Shown piece by piece: positions 33,162-42,062 of a stretch of 64,000 nucleotides of DNA. Each line of letters starts with the position of its first letter. Position 1 is the stretch's first letter. The DNA is from Verrucosispora sp. NA02020 (lineage in GTDB: Bacteria > Actinomycetota > Actinomycetes > Mycobacteriales > Micromonosporaceae): assembly GCF_013364215.1 (NCBI RefSeq), contig NZ_CP054923.1:2108001-2172000 (forward strand). The letters run 5' to 3'. The translations under genes and the position numbers were made by a program. The notes under the pieces were generated by a model. That model was not told the DNA's origin and made no database searches. It saw only the letters and a list, made by a program, of their open reading frames with translations.

Positions 33162-33236
33162 GGGCGATTGGCGCAGTGGGAGCGCGCTTCCTTGACACGG
33201 AAGAGGTCACTGGTTCAAACCCAGTATCGCCCACCA
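33162..33236 (+). tRNA. tRNA-Val (GAC), second copy
   Basis: This gene is identical over 75 bases, including the encoded CCA, to the tRNA-Val at 1844-1918. It is 13 bases from the stop of the WD40 gene at 33250, which begins a defence-like pair of operons. Confidence 0.97.
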
Positions 33237-33249
33237 GCCCGATCGGGCG

Positions 33250-36200
33250 TCAGCCGGTGACGGCCAACGCGAGCAGTCCCTGATCCAGCCCCACCATCAG
33301 CGTGTCCTCCACGGTGCAGCAGGCGAGCGCCGGGTGATAGACGGGGATGGTGCGGACCAGTCGACCCGTGGCCGGGTCCCAGATCCGCACCGTGCGATCC
33401 CTGCTGGTCGAGGCGAGCAGGTCACGACCGCCGATCCGGACGAGGCTCAGGCCGGTGACGGCTGCGGTGTGCCCGGTGAACCACCGCACCGGCTCGCCCC
33501 ACTCGGCGTCCCACATCCGGATCGAGTGGTCCGCGCTGGCGGAGACGAGCATCGGGCGGCCGGCCACCGGGACGGCGCAGAGCGCGGTCACCGCGTCCTG
33601 ATGACCCTGTCGGGTCCAGATCGGGGTGTCCCCGCCGGCCCAGAGCATCACGGTGCCGCTCTTGTCCGCCGAGGCGAGTGCCTCGATACCGGGCCAGGTC
33701 ACCGTGGTCAGGGCCGTCACCCACGCCCGCGTGACATGTCCGAGCAGGACCCCGCGCACCGAGCCGGTGTGCGGATGCCACAGCCGGATGGCCTGGTCGT
33801 CGCCGGCCGAGGCGATCACCGTCTCGCCGTTGACCACGAGCGGGCAGACCGCCGCGACGGGGGCGTGGTGTTCGCTCATCTCGTGCACCGGCTGATCGTC
33901 CCGGGAGCCCCACGACCCGACGGTGGCGTCGTCCTGAGCCGTGAAGATGAGCGGCTCCTCGTCGTCCGCGATCGCGCACATGGCGTTGACCGGCCCGCCC
34001 GACGTGGTGAACTCCCGCACCCGCTCGCCGGTGCCGGCGTTCCAGACACGTACCCGGCCGTCGACACCACCCGAGGCGACCAGGACCCCCTGCGTGCCGG
34101 GCACCGGGCAGAGGGCGGCGACCGGACCGAACCGGTCCTGGTCGGCGACCGTGTCCGGCTGGCCGCCCGCCGGATCCCACAGCCGTACGGTGCCGTCGTC
34201 TCCGGCGGTGGCGAGCATCCGGTCCTTCGCCGTGCGCAGCTCGCACACCGCGCGGACCCAGTTCGCGTGTCCCCGCAGGCTGGGGCGGCTGGCCCAGGTC
34301 GGCACCTCCCACAGCCGGATGAGTCCGTCCTCGCCGGTGGACACCAGCAGGAGCCCCCCGTCGACCTCGACCGTGCAGAGGTCGGTGAGCGGCCCGCCGG
34401 TTTCGAGGACCTGCACCTGCCGGCCGGTCAGCGGATCCCAGAGGCGGACCGTGCCGTCGTATCCGGCCGAGGCGAGCAGCGTGCCGTCGGGTGTCCGGAC
34501 CGCATAGAGAGTCGTGACCCAGCCGACGTGACCGGTGAGGGTCAGAGTCGGCCGGTCGTCGACGGTCGGCTCCCAGATCCGGATCACGCCGTCGTAGCCG
34601 GTCGAGGCGAGCAGGTGGCGGCCGGCGGCCGGCACGTACGTCACCGCCGTCACCCAGCCGGCGTGGCCGGTCAACTCGTACCGCTGGGTGCCGCTCACCG
34701 GGTCCCACACGCGGACGGTCCGGTCGTCGCCGGCCGAGGCGAGAAGGTCACCCGTCGGCAGCGGAATGGCGCAGATGTTGCGTACCCAGTCGTCGTGCCC
34801 GCGCAGCTCGTGCCGACGGTGGCCGGACCGTGGTTCCCAGAGCCCCACCGTGCCGTCGTGGCCGGCGGTGGCGATCAGCACCTCGCCGGCACCGGTGCGG
34901 ACGGCGCACACCCCACGGACCGTGTCGTCGTGGCAGGTGAAGACCGACTCGACCTGGTTGGTCAGGGGGTCCCAGAGCCGGAGGGTGCCGTCGTCACCGA
35001 CGGAGGCGAGGAGCCGCCGGTTGTCGATCTCGATGGCGGCGACGTCGTAGACGGCCTGCGAGTGGCCGTCCAACACGCTGCGTTCCTGGCGGGGCGGTGT
35101 GTGCGCCCACCGCGCCTGGTAAGGGGCCTGTGCCGCCGTGATCCCGCTGCGCAGACCGTCGAGGCGATCGACGACCGAGAAGAGCGCGGCCCGTTCGGCC
35201 GGTTCCGCCGCGACCGCCAGCGGGGTGCGTTGCAGCAGGCGGGCTCGGGCCTGCGGCAGTGGGGCCGTCGGGAGCTGTTCCGTGTCGACCACGGTGAGCA
35301 GGCGATCCAGGTGTGCGTGGAGCAGGTAGCCCTCGTCGGCGAGCAACCGGTCCACGAGCCCGGCCCGCGCGGCGTGTGGTGGCAGCGACCGGAGGAGGTA
35401 GTCGGGGGCACGGTCCCAGCCGTCGGCGGCGGCCCGGTCGACCCACGCGGAGACCAGTCGGCGTTGGTCCTCGCGTCGTGCGTCGCGGGCGTCGCGCTCG
35501 GCCAGCAACGCGTCGTTGAGGGCCTGGTGGAACAGCCGGTACGCGGGCTGCGCCCCGCCACCGGTCTCGACCAGGAAGTTCGCCGCCGAGGTGCGGGCGA
35601 ACGCGAGCAGTTGCGCCTCCGTGACCCCACCGCCCAACGCCGTCACCGCCGTCTGCCACAGGGCGAGCGGCAGCCCCGGGGTCTCGGCGTACGCCAGTGC
35701 GGTGAGAGCCAGCCGGGCCGAGGTCGAACCCGCCGCCGGCAGACCCGCGAGGTACGCGTCCAACGCGTACGCCACGGTCGCCGTGAACGACACGGTGGCG
35801 GGATCGACCGCGTCGATGTCGCGCAACGCGTGCGCCCGTGCGACGAGACCGGCGACGAGGAAGTTCCCCTTGGCCAGGGCCGCGATGCGACGGGCGAGTG
35901 GCGCGGCGGCACCGGGTGCGGCGTACGGGTTGGCGGGCCTCTCGGCACCGAGGAGTTGCAACGTCGCCTCGGCGTAGTTGACGAGATCGGACTCGGCGAA
36001 GTACTCGGAGGTGTCCAGGTCGATCAACTCGGCCTGGTCGCCGAAGCAGGCGATGAGGTCACCACGGTCGTCGGAGCGGCGGGTGCCGACCACGACCCGG
36101 GCACCGTACCGGCCGCACTCCTGTGCCATCGGCAGCAGGATCTCGTCGATGATCTGGCGGGCGTGGCCGGGGTCCACGGCCTCGTCGAGCGCGTCGACGA

Positions 36201-37308
36201 CCAGAGCGAAGGGGACGGGCCGGCGCTCCAGTCGTCGGCGTACCGCCGGGACCAGGTCGGCGGGCGCGGCCGGCAGGTCGACGGCGACCGCGCGGGCGAT
36301 CTCGGTCGCCACCTCGTCGGCGGTCTTGCCCTTGACGTGCACGGCGCACGAGACGGAGCCGACCGTGGCGGTGACGGCGACGTCGTCGGCGGGAAGCGTG
36401 GCGCGGATCTGTCGGTCGGCGGTGGTGACGACCCGTCCCAGGACCGCGGACTTGCCGACGCCGGGTGACCCGGTGACGATCAGTGGACCGGTGACCGCCG
36501 TCGCACCGTCGATCCAGTCGACGATGCGACGGAGGGCGGTCTTCCGTCCCCGGAAGCGGGTGCCGCCCTCGGTGTCGACCGCCACTCCCCGGGCGCGGGG
36601 GAGCCAGTGCCGGCCGGCTTCGCCGTCGCCGCTGAGTGCCCAGCCCCAGGCGGATAGCGCGGTGTCGTCGGTGTCCTCGATCCGCCAGGCCGACAGCGTC
36701 CCGAGCTTCATCTCGGGTATCTGCTCGTCGGCGTAGTGGAGCGTCACCGCCTGTCCCCGGCCGTTGCCGTCGGCGGAGACGACGACGCCGATCACCGCCT
36801 GGTACTCCGGAGACCAGACGGCAGCGCCGCTGAACCCCTTCTTCAACGCTCCACCGGCACCGCTGTCGATCATGACGTGGCCGTATCCGCCGGTGTCGGT
36901 CACGGAGCCGGTGGCCGAGGTGCCGCCGATGATCTGTGCCGGGAATCCGAACGCCCAGAAGGGGCGATCCACCAGGGGCTTGGGTTCCAGGCAGCGCAGC
37001 CGTGCGGGGACGACGGTGGGCGGCACCGGCTCGACGAGTTCGAGCAGGACCAGGTCGACGTGGGCGGTCTGCCTGCCGTCGTGCAGGCACTGTCCGACCT
37101 TGCGCCGGTCGAAGTACGTGACCTTCGGGGCGAGCGGGAAGGCGACGTACAGGTCGTCGTGAAGGGTGCCGTCGGCGGCGAACGCCACGTGGTGACAGGT
37201 GAGGACGAGGTTCGTGTCGATGACGATGCCGGTGCCGACCGGGTGCTGCTGGTTCGCGCCGCGATGGAGGGCAGCGACCCAGGGGCTGTCGTCAGGGGCT
37301 GTGGTCAC
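33250..37308 (-). CDS. Trypsin-like protease + NTPase + WD40 protein
   Basis: This 1352-residue multidomain protein starts with a trypsin-like serine protease (1-200). Catalytic candidates are His40 (VLTCHHV), Asp85 (HVDLVLLEL) and Ser160 (KKGFSGAAVW). An AAA/STAND-type NTPase follows with Walker A GSPGVGKS (280-287) and Walker B FALVVDALDEA. A helical region leads to about 14 WD40 blades from residue 744 on, with the R-x-W-D/E end in most, which is enough for two seven-blade propellers. The architecture is that of conflict or innate-immune proteases in which ligand binding by WD40 unlocks the protease. The GTG start at 37306-37308 is 14 bases after the Trypco1 gene. No signal peptide is seen. 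I infer anti-phage or self/non-self sensing; it is not a known named system. Confidence 0.82.
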   Translation of the reverse strand: MTTAPDDSPWVAALHRGANQQHPVGTGIVIDTNLVLTCHHVAFAADGTLHDDLYVAFPLAPKVTYFDRRKVGQCLHDGRQTAHVDLVLLELVEPVPPTVVPARLRCLEPKPLVDRPFWAFGFPAQIIGGTSATGSVTDTGGYGHVMIDSGAGGALKKGFSGAAVWSPEYQAVIGVVVSADGNGRGQAVTLHYADEQIPEMKLGTLSAWRIEDTDDTALSAWGWALSGDGEAGRHWLPRARGVAVDTEGGTRFRGRKTALRRIVDWIDGATAVTGPLIVTGSPGVGKSAVLGRVVTTADRQIRATLPADDVAVTATVGSVSCAVHVKGKTADEVATEIARAVAVDLPAAPADLVPAVRRRLERRPVPFALVVDALDEAVDPGHARQIIDEILLPMAQECGRYGARVVVGTRRSDDRGDLIACFGDQAELIDLDTSEYFAESDLVNYAEATLQLLGAERPANPYAAPGAAAPLARRIAALAKGNFLVAGLVARAHALRDIDAVDPATVSFTATVAYALDAYLAGLPAAGSTSARLALTALAYAETPGLPLALWQTAVTALGGGVTEAQLLAFARTSAANFLVETGGGAQPAYRLFHQALNDALLAERDARDARREDQRRLVSAWVDRAAADGWDRAPDYLLRSLPPHAARAGLVDRLLADEGYLLHAHLDRLLTVVDTEQLPTAPLPQARARLLQRTPLAVAAEPAERAALFSVVDRLDGLRSGITAAQAPYQARWAHTPPRQERSVLDGHSQAVYDVAAIEIDNRRLLASVGDDGTLRLWDPLTNQVESVFTCHDDTVRGVCAVRTGAGEVLIATAGHDGTVGLWEPRSGHRRHELRGHDDWVRNICAIPLPTGDLLASAGDDRTVRVWDPVSGTQRYELTGHAGWVTAVTYVPAAGRHLLASTGYDGVIRIWEPTVDDRPTLTLTGHVGWVTTLYAVRTPDGTLLASAGYDGTVRLWDPLTGRQVQVLETGGPLTDLCTVEVDGGLLLVSTGEDGLIRLWEVPTWASRPSLRGHANWVRAVCELRTAKDRMLATAGDDGTVRLWDPAGGQPDTVADQDRFGPVAALCPVPGTQGVLVASGGVDGRVRVWNAGTGERVREFTTSGGPVNAMCAIADDEEPLIFTAQDDATVGSWGSRDDQPVHEMSEHHAPVAAVCPLVVNGETVIASAGDDQAIRLWHPHTGSVRGVLLGHVTRAWVTALTTVTWPGIEALASADKSGTVMLWAGGDTPIWTRQGHQDAVTALCAVPVAGRPMLVSASADHSIRMWDAEWGEPVRWFTGHTAAVTGLSLVRIGGRDLLASTSRDRTVRIWDPATGRLVRTIPVYHPALACCTVEDTLMVGLDQGLLALAVTG

Positions 37309-37322
37309 GGGTCGCCCGTTCG

Positions 37323-37652
37323 TCAGGGCCGCAGACCGGCGCCGAGATCCGGATTGTCGTGCGCGTGCCAGGCGAGGGTGACTTCGAAGTTCGCCTCTCC
37401 GGTCGCCTTCGCCACCACCCAGTTCGCCGTTCCGGTCGCCTTGATCCCGAACCGGACTTCGACCGAGTCGGGCGCGACGGATTTCACCTGTTCCAGCAGT
37501 TCCTTCGCAGCGGCGACCGCAGGGGCGGCCGATTCCCGCACCCAACCGGCGACATCGCCGAACCCGGCGGGCTGGAAACCTGCCGGCGGTTCGACCTCGA
37601 TCAGTGCGACGGTCTGGTCATCGACCTGGTAGCGGACCACTTCAGACTGCAC
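37323..37652 (-). CDS. Trypsin-co-occurring domain 1 (Trypco1) protein, CU044_2847 family
   Basis: A 109-residue protein of the CU044_2847/Trypco1 family. It shows the N-terminal strand EVVRYQVDDQTVALIEVEP and the conserved C-terminal VEVRFGIKATGTANWVVAKA and ANFEVTLAWH. The family is described in comparative genomics as a partner of trypsin-like proteases in prokaryotic conflict systems, which matches the next gene. The GTG start at 37650-37652 is supported by GGAGGTGA. It is cotranscribed with the protease gene and is the promoter-proximal gene. Its biochemical role is unknown. Confidence 0.85.
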   Translation of the reverse strand: MQSEVVRYQVDDQTVALIEVEPPAGFQPAGFGDVAGWVRESAAPAVAAAKELLEQVKSVAPDSVEVRFGIKATGTANWVVAKATGEANFEVTLAWHAHDNPDLGAGLRP

Positions 37653-38030
37653 AGGTCACCTCCGTTGCCCTCTCCCCGGAACGGCAGGAGAGGTCGCGGC
37701 GTCACCCAATTGCCGGCGGGCCTCTCGCCGAACAGCCATGCTGCCTGTTGTCGTGGACATTTGGCAACGGCCGCTTAGTCGATCACGACTGGCAGCTCCG
37801 AACTGGTGTTCCAGTCATGCCGTCCACGCTGGACCGCTGAAGATCGACTCAGCCGGGTTGTCGGTTATCGGCAGCCCGATTGCTGACCTTGCGCTCGCTG
37901 GCCGCCGTCGGCAGAATCGGCCCGTGCGCGGGGCGAACCCGTTGCGGAACCTGGACCACGGCCACCCCTTCCGAGTCTTCGATCATCACCGTCAACGTGG
38001 TGAAAGCTCGTGCCACAGAGGAGCATCCGC
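37653..38030. promoter_or_regulatory. Divergent promoter region between two defence-like operons
   Basis: The 378 bases carry no convincing gene. A hairpin (CCTCTCC at 37669-37675 with GGAGAGG at 37687-37693) lies in the leader of the Trypco1 gene. The middle (about 37735-37900) is less GC-rich than the genes, as expected for promoters. I saw no clear -35/-10 pairs. Confidence 0.6.
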
Positions 38031-38702
38031 ATGCCGGAAAAGGAACTGACCCTCGTTGACCGGTGCATTCTCGTCACACTTATGATCAAGGCGGCGCCGC
38101 TGCCGCAGACCTACTTCACCAATGTCGCCGGGATCGGCCTGAAAGCGGATCATCGGCGTCGACTCCTCGCTCTCGACCTGATCGAGGTCTCCGAGAAGCC
38201 GATCACCCTGGCCCTGACCGACAAGGGATGGAGCCGGGCCGCCGAGGAATTGGGAGCCGAGGCACCGAAGGGCGCGGGTACGGCGGGCGGCACGCTCTAT
38301 GTCGTACTGGACTTCCTGCGGCGGCTGATCGATCACTCGGGTACCCGTGCCGACGATCTGTTCCGCCTGCAGATCAAGGAGGACGACGTCGTCTCGGCCG
38401 TGGCCGTGTCACCGACCGGCACCGATCCGGCGAACTCCACGGTCGACGTGGTCTCCCTGATCCGGCAGGCGTACCAGGGACTAGCAGCCCGTCCCGGCGA
38501 CTACGTCATGCTGGCCGACCTGCGCGCTGCGGTCGCGGATCTGCCCCGTACGCAGGTCGACGCCGCGTTGGTGCAGCTCAACCGGGAGCGCGACGTCCAC
38601 CTGGTGCCGGAATCCAACCAGAAGGTGCTCCGGCCGGAGGAGCGCGCCGCCGCGGTGAGTATCGGCAACCAGGACAAGCACCTCATCGCCATCTCGTCAT
38701 GA
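38031..38702 (+). CDS. Winged-helix-like protein paired with an AAA-HerA gene
   Basis: A 223-residue protein from the ATG at 38031. Two winged-helix-like regions can be read. One is at about 8-75 (RRRLLALDLIEVSEKPITLALTDKGW), the other at 155-210 (GDYVMLADLRAAVADLPR with NRERDVHLVPESNQKVLRPE). The linker is disordered. I do not recognise the family. It overlaps the following ATPase gene by four bases (ATGA), so the two are translated together. A DNA-binding or assembly partner of the HerA ATPase is a reasonable inference. The C-terminal GNQDKHLIAISS is probably a conserved family mark. Confidence 0.65.
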   Translation: MPEKELTLVDRCILVTLMIKAAPLPQTYFTNVAGIGLKADHRRRLLALDLIEVSEKPITLALTDKGWSRAAEELGAEAPKGAGTAGGTLYVVLDFLRRLIDHSGTRADDLFRLQIKEDDVVSAVAVSPTGTDPANSTVDVVSLIRQAYQGLAARPGDYVMLADLRAAVADLPRTQVDAALVQLNRERDVHLVPESNQKVLRPEERAAAVSIGNQDKHLIAISS

Positions 38703-41700
38703 TGGCCGCCGAGCAGCGGCGGGCCCTGGCTGCGCTGAGGTTCAACTGGGCGCCGACACCGGACGACGTCTGGAAGCCGACCCCGTTCCACGTCGAGGGT
38801 CTGCACCACGACGTCGTGCAGACGGTGCTGGACAGCTTCGCCGAGGCGGAGCAGAGCCCCGACTCCAGCCCGGTGGGCGTCGCCATCCTCGGTCAGCGTG
38901 GCACCGGCAAGACCCACCTGCTCGGTACGGTGCGTCAGGAGGTGCAACAGCGCGGCGGCTTCTTCTTCCTGGTGGAGTTGCTGGAGGCCCGGGCGTTCTG
39001 GCACAGCACCGCGATGTCGATGCTGACGGGCTTCGCCAGGGCGATGCCGGACGGGACGACGCAACTGCGGGCGTTCCTGCGCCGGCTGGCGGACCGCGTC
39101 GACGCGCCGCGAACGGTCCGCCGGGCGGTCACCGGTGAGACCGAACTCAGCCGATCGGCGCTCGACGCCTTCGTCGACCTGATCCGCAAGACCGATCGCC
39201 AGATCGGGACCGAGTGTCAGGACACCGCGCGGGCGTTGGTCCTGTACGCCGCCGAGCAGTCGGCCCCGCAGGACATCGGCTTCGACTTCCTCTGCTCCAG
39301 CGACGAGGAGGAACCGGGTCTGCGCGCCGGCTGGGGGCTGCGACGCACGCGGCGAGCGCCTCAGGAGGTGGTCCAGGACACCAGCCGCCTACTGGCCATG
39401 GTCGGCCCCACGGTGATCGCGGTCGACCAGATCGACCTGATGGTCGCGCAGTCGGTGAAGGCGACCAACCACGAGGTGCGAGGCGAGACCGACTGGCAGA
39501 CCTCGTTGTTGCTGGAACAGGTGGCCAGCGGACTGATGGCCCTGCGGGAGACCACCCGTCGCTCGTTGTCGGTGGTGTCCTGTCTGCCGCAGACCTGGCA
39601 GAACATCAAGGAGCAGGCCACCGACACGGTGCAGGACCGGTTCCGGGAGGCCGCCTGGCTCAAGCACATCCCCTCCGCCGAGGTCGGGCGGGAACTCGTC
39701 GAGAAGCGATTCTCGATGTTGTTCGACGGACTCGGCTTCACCCCGCCGTATCCGTCCTGGCCGGTCCACCCGTCCACCTTCGAGGAGGTGGAGGGCTTCA
39801 CCCCGCGCGAGTTGCTACGGAGCATCGACGCGCACGTCCGGGCCTGCCTGGCCGCCGGTGAGGTGCGGGAACTCCGGCATCTGCTGCACGCGGCGGCGGA
39901 CCGACCCGGCGTCCCGAGCGGATCACCGGCGGGTGGTGCGTCGGCGACGGGTCGCGCGGACGAGTTCGGCAAGATCGACCTGAGGTACGCGGAACTCGTC
40001 GCCGGGGCCGATCCCGAGCCCGCCGTCCGCCAGAAGTCCGAGGACGCGCGGGTCCCGGAACTCCTCAGGGCCGGGCTGACCGCGTGGATCGCCGAGCAGG
40101 GCTCCGCGGTGGAGGCGTTCAGCCTCGACCCGATCCCGGCCGGGGGCAAGCCGGCCCTGCACGCCCGGCTGCGACACAGCCTCGACGAGGAGAGCGAGGA
40201 CGAGGAGCACTGGTCCTTCCGGGCGATCTGCGCCCCGCACCACATCGCCGCGCTCAACCGGATCCGCAACGCGGTGACCACGGCCGGGCTCACCGAGGGC
40301 ATCGCCAAGCGTCGGCTCTTCCTGCTGCGGAGCGCGGCGTGGTCGACGGGGGCCCGTACCCGGGAGGTGCTGGAGGCGTTCGAGCGGGCGGGCGGGCGGA
40401 CGCTCGACTTTCCCGCCGCGGACATCCGCCGCCTGGCCGCCCTGGAGCAGCTCATCCAGACGTACGGCCTGGAGACCCTACGGCCGTGGTTCGCCGACCG
40501 CCGACCGGTGGCGGACATCGGTTGCCTGCGAGAGGCACTCGGTGTCCGGCCGGCCGATGCGCCGGTCACCGGTCCGCCCGCCGGTGCCGTTCCTGCCGGC
40601 GCCGTGCCCGCCGCTGTCGTGCCCGCCCTCGACGTGGCGCCGGGACCGGCGTCCCGGCCGGAGGCACCGCCGGACCGGGTGGTCGGGCGGGCTCCTGTTC
40701 CTGCGTCCCCCACCAGCGCGCCGTCGACGGCGGCGTACGCGGCGGTGCCGCAGACACCTGTCGCCGGTCCACCGCCCGTCGCCGGAGTCGACCCGCACCA
40801 GGTGGTTCTCGGTGTCGTGCCCGGTCGGCCGGGCCCGGTGCGGATCGGCCTCGAATCGCTGCGCCGGCACACCGTCGTCTTCGCCGGCTCCGGCTCGGGC
40901 AAGACCGTGCTGATCCGCCGGCTCGTCGAGGAGTGTGCCCTGCGCGGCGTCTCCGCCATCGTCCTGGACCCGAACAACGACCTGGCCAGACTCGGCGACG
41001 CCTGGCCGGCACCGCCGAACGGGTGGGGTCCGGGGGACCCGGACCTGGCTGCGGCGTACCTCTCCGGGACGGACGTGGTGATCTGGACGCCGGGCCGGCA
41101 GTCCGGGCGGCCGTTGACGTTCCAACCGTTGCCCAGGTTCGCCGATGTGCTCGACGATCCGGACGGCTTCACGGCCGCGGTGAACGCCGCCGTCGCCACG
41201 TTGGCCACGCATGCCCGGGTGGACGGCGGAACGGACAAGGCGCGCCTCGGACGGGCGGTGCTTCGTGAGGCGCTGATCAGTTACGCCCGGACCGGCGCCA
41301 ACGACCTGCACGAGTTCACCGAGGTGCTCAACGAGCTACCCGACGGGGTCAGCCAACTCGACAGCGCGCCCAAGTTGGCGGCGAGCATGGCGCAGTTGCT
41401 CAAGGCGGCGCTGATCAACGACCCCTTGTTCGGTGGGGCCGGAACCCCGGTCGACCCCGGTGAGCTGCTCACGCCTCCGCCGGGTCGACGGGCCCGGATC
41501 TCGGTGATCAGCTTCGTCGGGCTTCCCGAGGACCAGCAGCGGCAGAGCTTCGTCAACCAGCTCCAGTTGGCACTCTTCACCTGGATCAAGCGCCATCCGG
41601 CCGGTGACCGGCCCCTGGGCGGGCTGCTGGTGATGGACGAGGCGCAGACGTTCGCACCGTCCGGTGCCGTCACCGCCTGCACCCAGAGCACCCTGGCGTT

Positions 41701-42034
41701 GACCTCGCAGGCCCGCAAGTACGGCCTGGGCCTGGTCTTCGCCACGCAGTCGCCGAAGGGGCTGCACAACCAGATCCCGGGCAACGCGGCCACCCAACTC
41801 TTCGGACTGCTGACCGCTCCGGTCCAGATCGAGGCGGCACGCGAGGTGGCCAGGGCGAAGGGCGCCGACGTGCCGGATGTGGGGAAGATGCGGACGGGGC
41901 AGTTCTACGCCGCCGTCGAAGGTGCCCGGTTCGTCAAGATGCAGGGCCCGATGTGCCTGAGCCACCATCCGCCCAGCCCGTTGACGACGGAGGAGGTCGT
42001 GCACCGTGCGGCCGTTGCCGACTCCGGCGTCTAG
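38699..42034 (+). CDS. Fusion of an AAA ATPase with a HerA/FtsK-type ATPase
   Basis: This 1111-residue protein has two P-loop domains. The first (about 55-400) has Walker A GQRGTGKT (65-72) and Walker B TVIAVDQIDLM, and resembles ORC/STAND-type ATPases. A long linker (about 400-700) is Asp/Glu-rich, then Pro/Ala-rich. The second has Walker A AGSGSGKT (about 730-737), LLVMDEAQTFAP (about 975-985) and the ATQSPKGLHNQI stretch, the features of HerA/DUF87 translocases that form hexameric rings on DNA. The start overlaps the preceding gene. HerA-type ATPases act in DNA repair and in several anti-phage systems with a partner effector; here no nuclease is adjacent. The effector role might belong to the divergent protease unit. 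Confidence 0.8.
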   Translation: MMAAEQRRALAALRFNWAPTPDDVWKPTPFHVEGLHHDVVQTVLDSFAEAEQSPDSSPVGVAILGQRGTGKTHLLGTVRQEVQQRGGFFFLVELLEARAFWHSTAMSMLTGFARAMPDGTTQLRAFLRRLADRVDAPRTVRRAVTGETELSRSALDAFVDLIRKTDRQIGTECQDTARALVLYAAEQSAPQDIGFDFLCSSDEEEPGLRAGWGLRRTRRAPQEVVQDTSRLLAMVGPTVIAVDQIDLMVAQSVKATNHEVRGETDWQTSLLLEQVASGLMALRETTRRSLSVVSCLPQTWQNIKEQATDTVQDRFREAAWLKHIPSAEVGRELVEKRFSMLFDGLGFTPPYPSWPVHPSTFEEVEGFTPRELLRSIDAHVRACLAAGEVRELRHLLHAAADRPGVPSGSPAGGASATGRADEFGKIDLRYAELVAGADPEPAVRQKSEDARVPELLRAGLTAWIAEQGSAVEAFSLDPIPAGGKPALHARLRHSLDEESEDEEHWSFRAICAPHHIAALNRIRNAVTTAGLTEGIAKRRLFLLRSAAWSTGARTREVLEAFERAGGRTLDFPAADIRRLAALEQLIQTYGLETLRPWFADRRPVADIGCLREALGVRPADAPVTGPPAGAVPAGAVPAAVVPALDVAPGPASRPEAPPDRVVGRAPVPASPTSAPSTAAYAAVPQTPVAGPPPVAGVDPHQVVLGVVPGRPGPVRIGLESLRRHTVVFAGSGSGKTVLIRRLVEECALRGVSAIVLDPNNDLARLGDAWPAPPNGWGPGDPDLAAAYLSGTDVVIWTPGRQSGRPLTFQPLPRFADVLDDPDGFTAAVNAAVATLATHARVDGGTDKARLGRAVLREALISYARTGANDLHEFTEVLNELPDGVSQLDSAPKLAASMAQLLKAALINDPLFGGAGTPVDPGELLTPPPGRRARISVISFVGLPEDQQRQSFVNQLQLALFTWIKRHPAGDRPLGGLLVMDEAQTFAPSGAVTACTQSTLALTSQARKYGLGLVFATQSPKGLHNQIPGNAATQLFGLLTAPVQIEAAREVARAKGADVPDVGKMRTGQFYAAVEGARFVKMQGPMCLSHHPPSPLTTEEVVHRAAVADSGV

Positions 42035-42062
42035 GTCGCCGGGTCGTCACCCCGCTGGTCCG

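Noticed and set aside
33007..33234. Minus-strand reading frame over the second tRNA-Gly/Val pair
   Set aside because: Same antisense-tRNA artefact.
33334..36468. 1044-codon plus-strand frame opposite the WD40 protease
   Set aside because: No domains, and the minus strand has a full protease-NTPase-WD40 protein.
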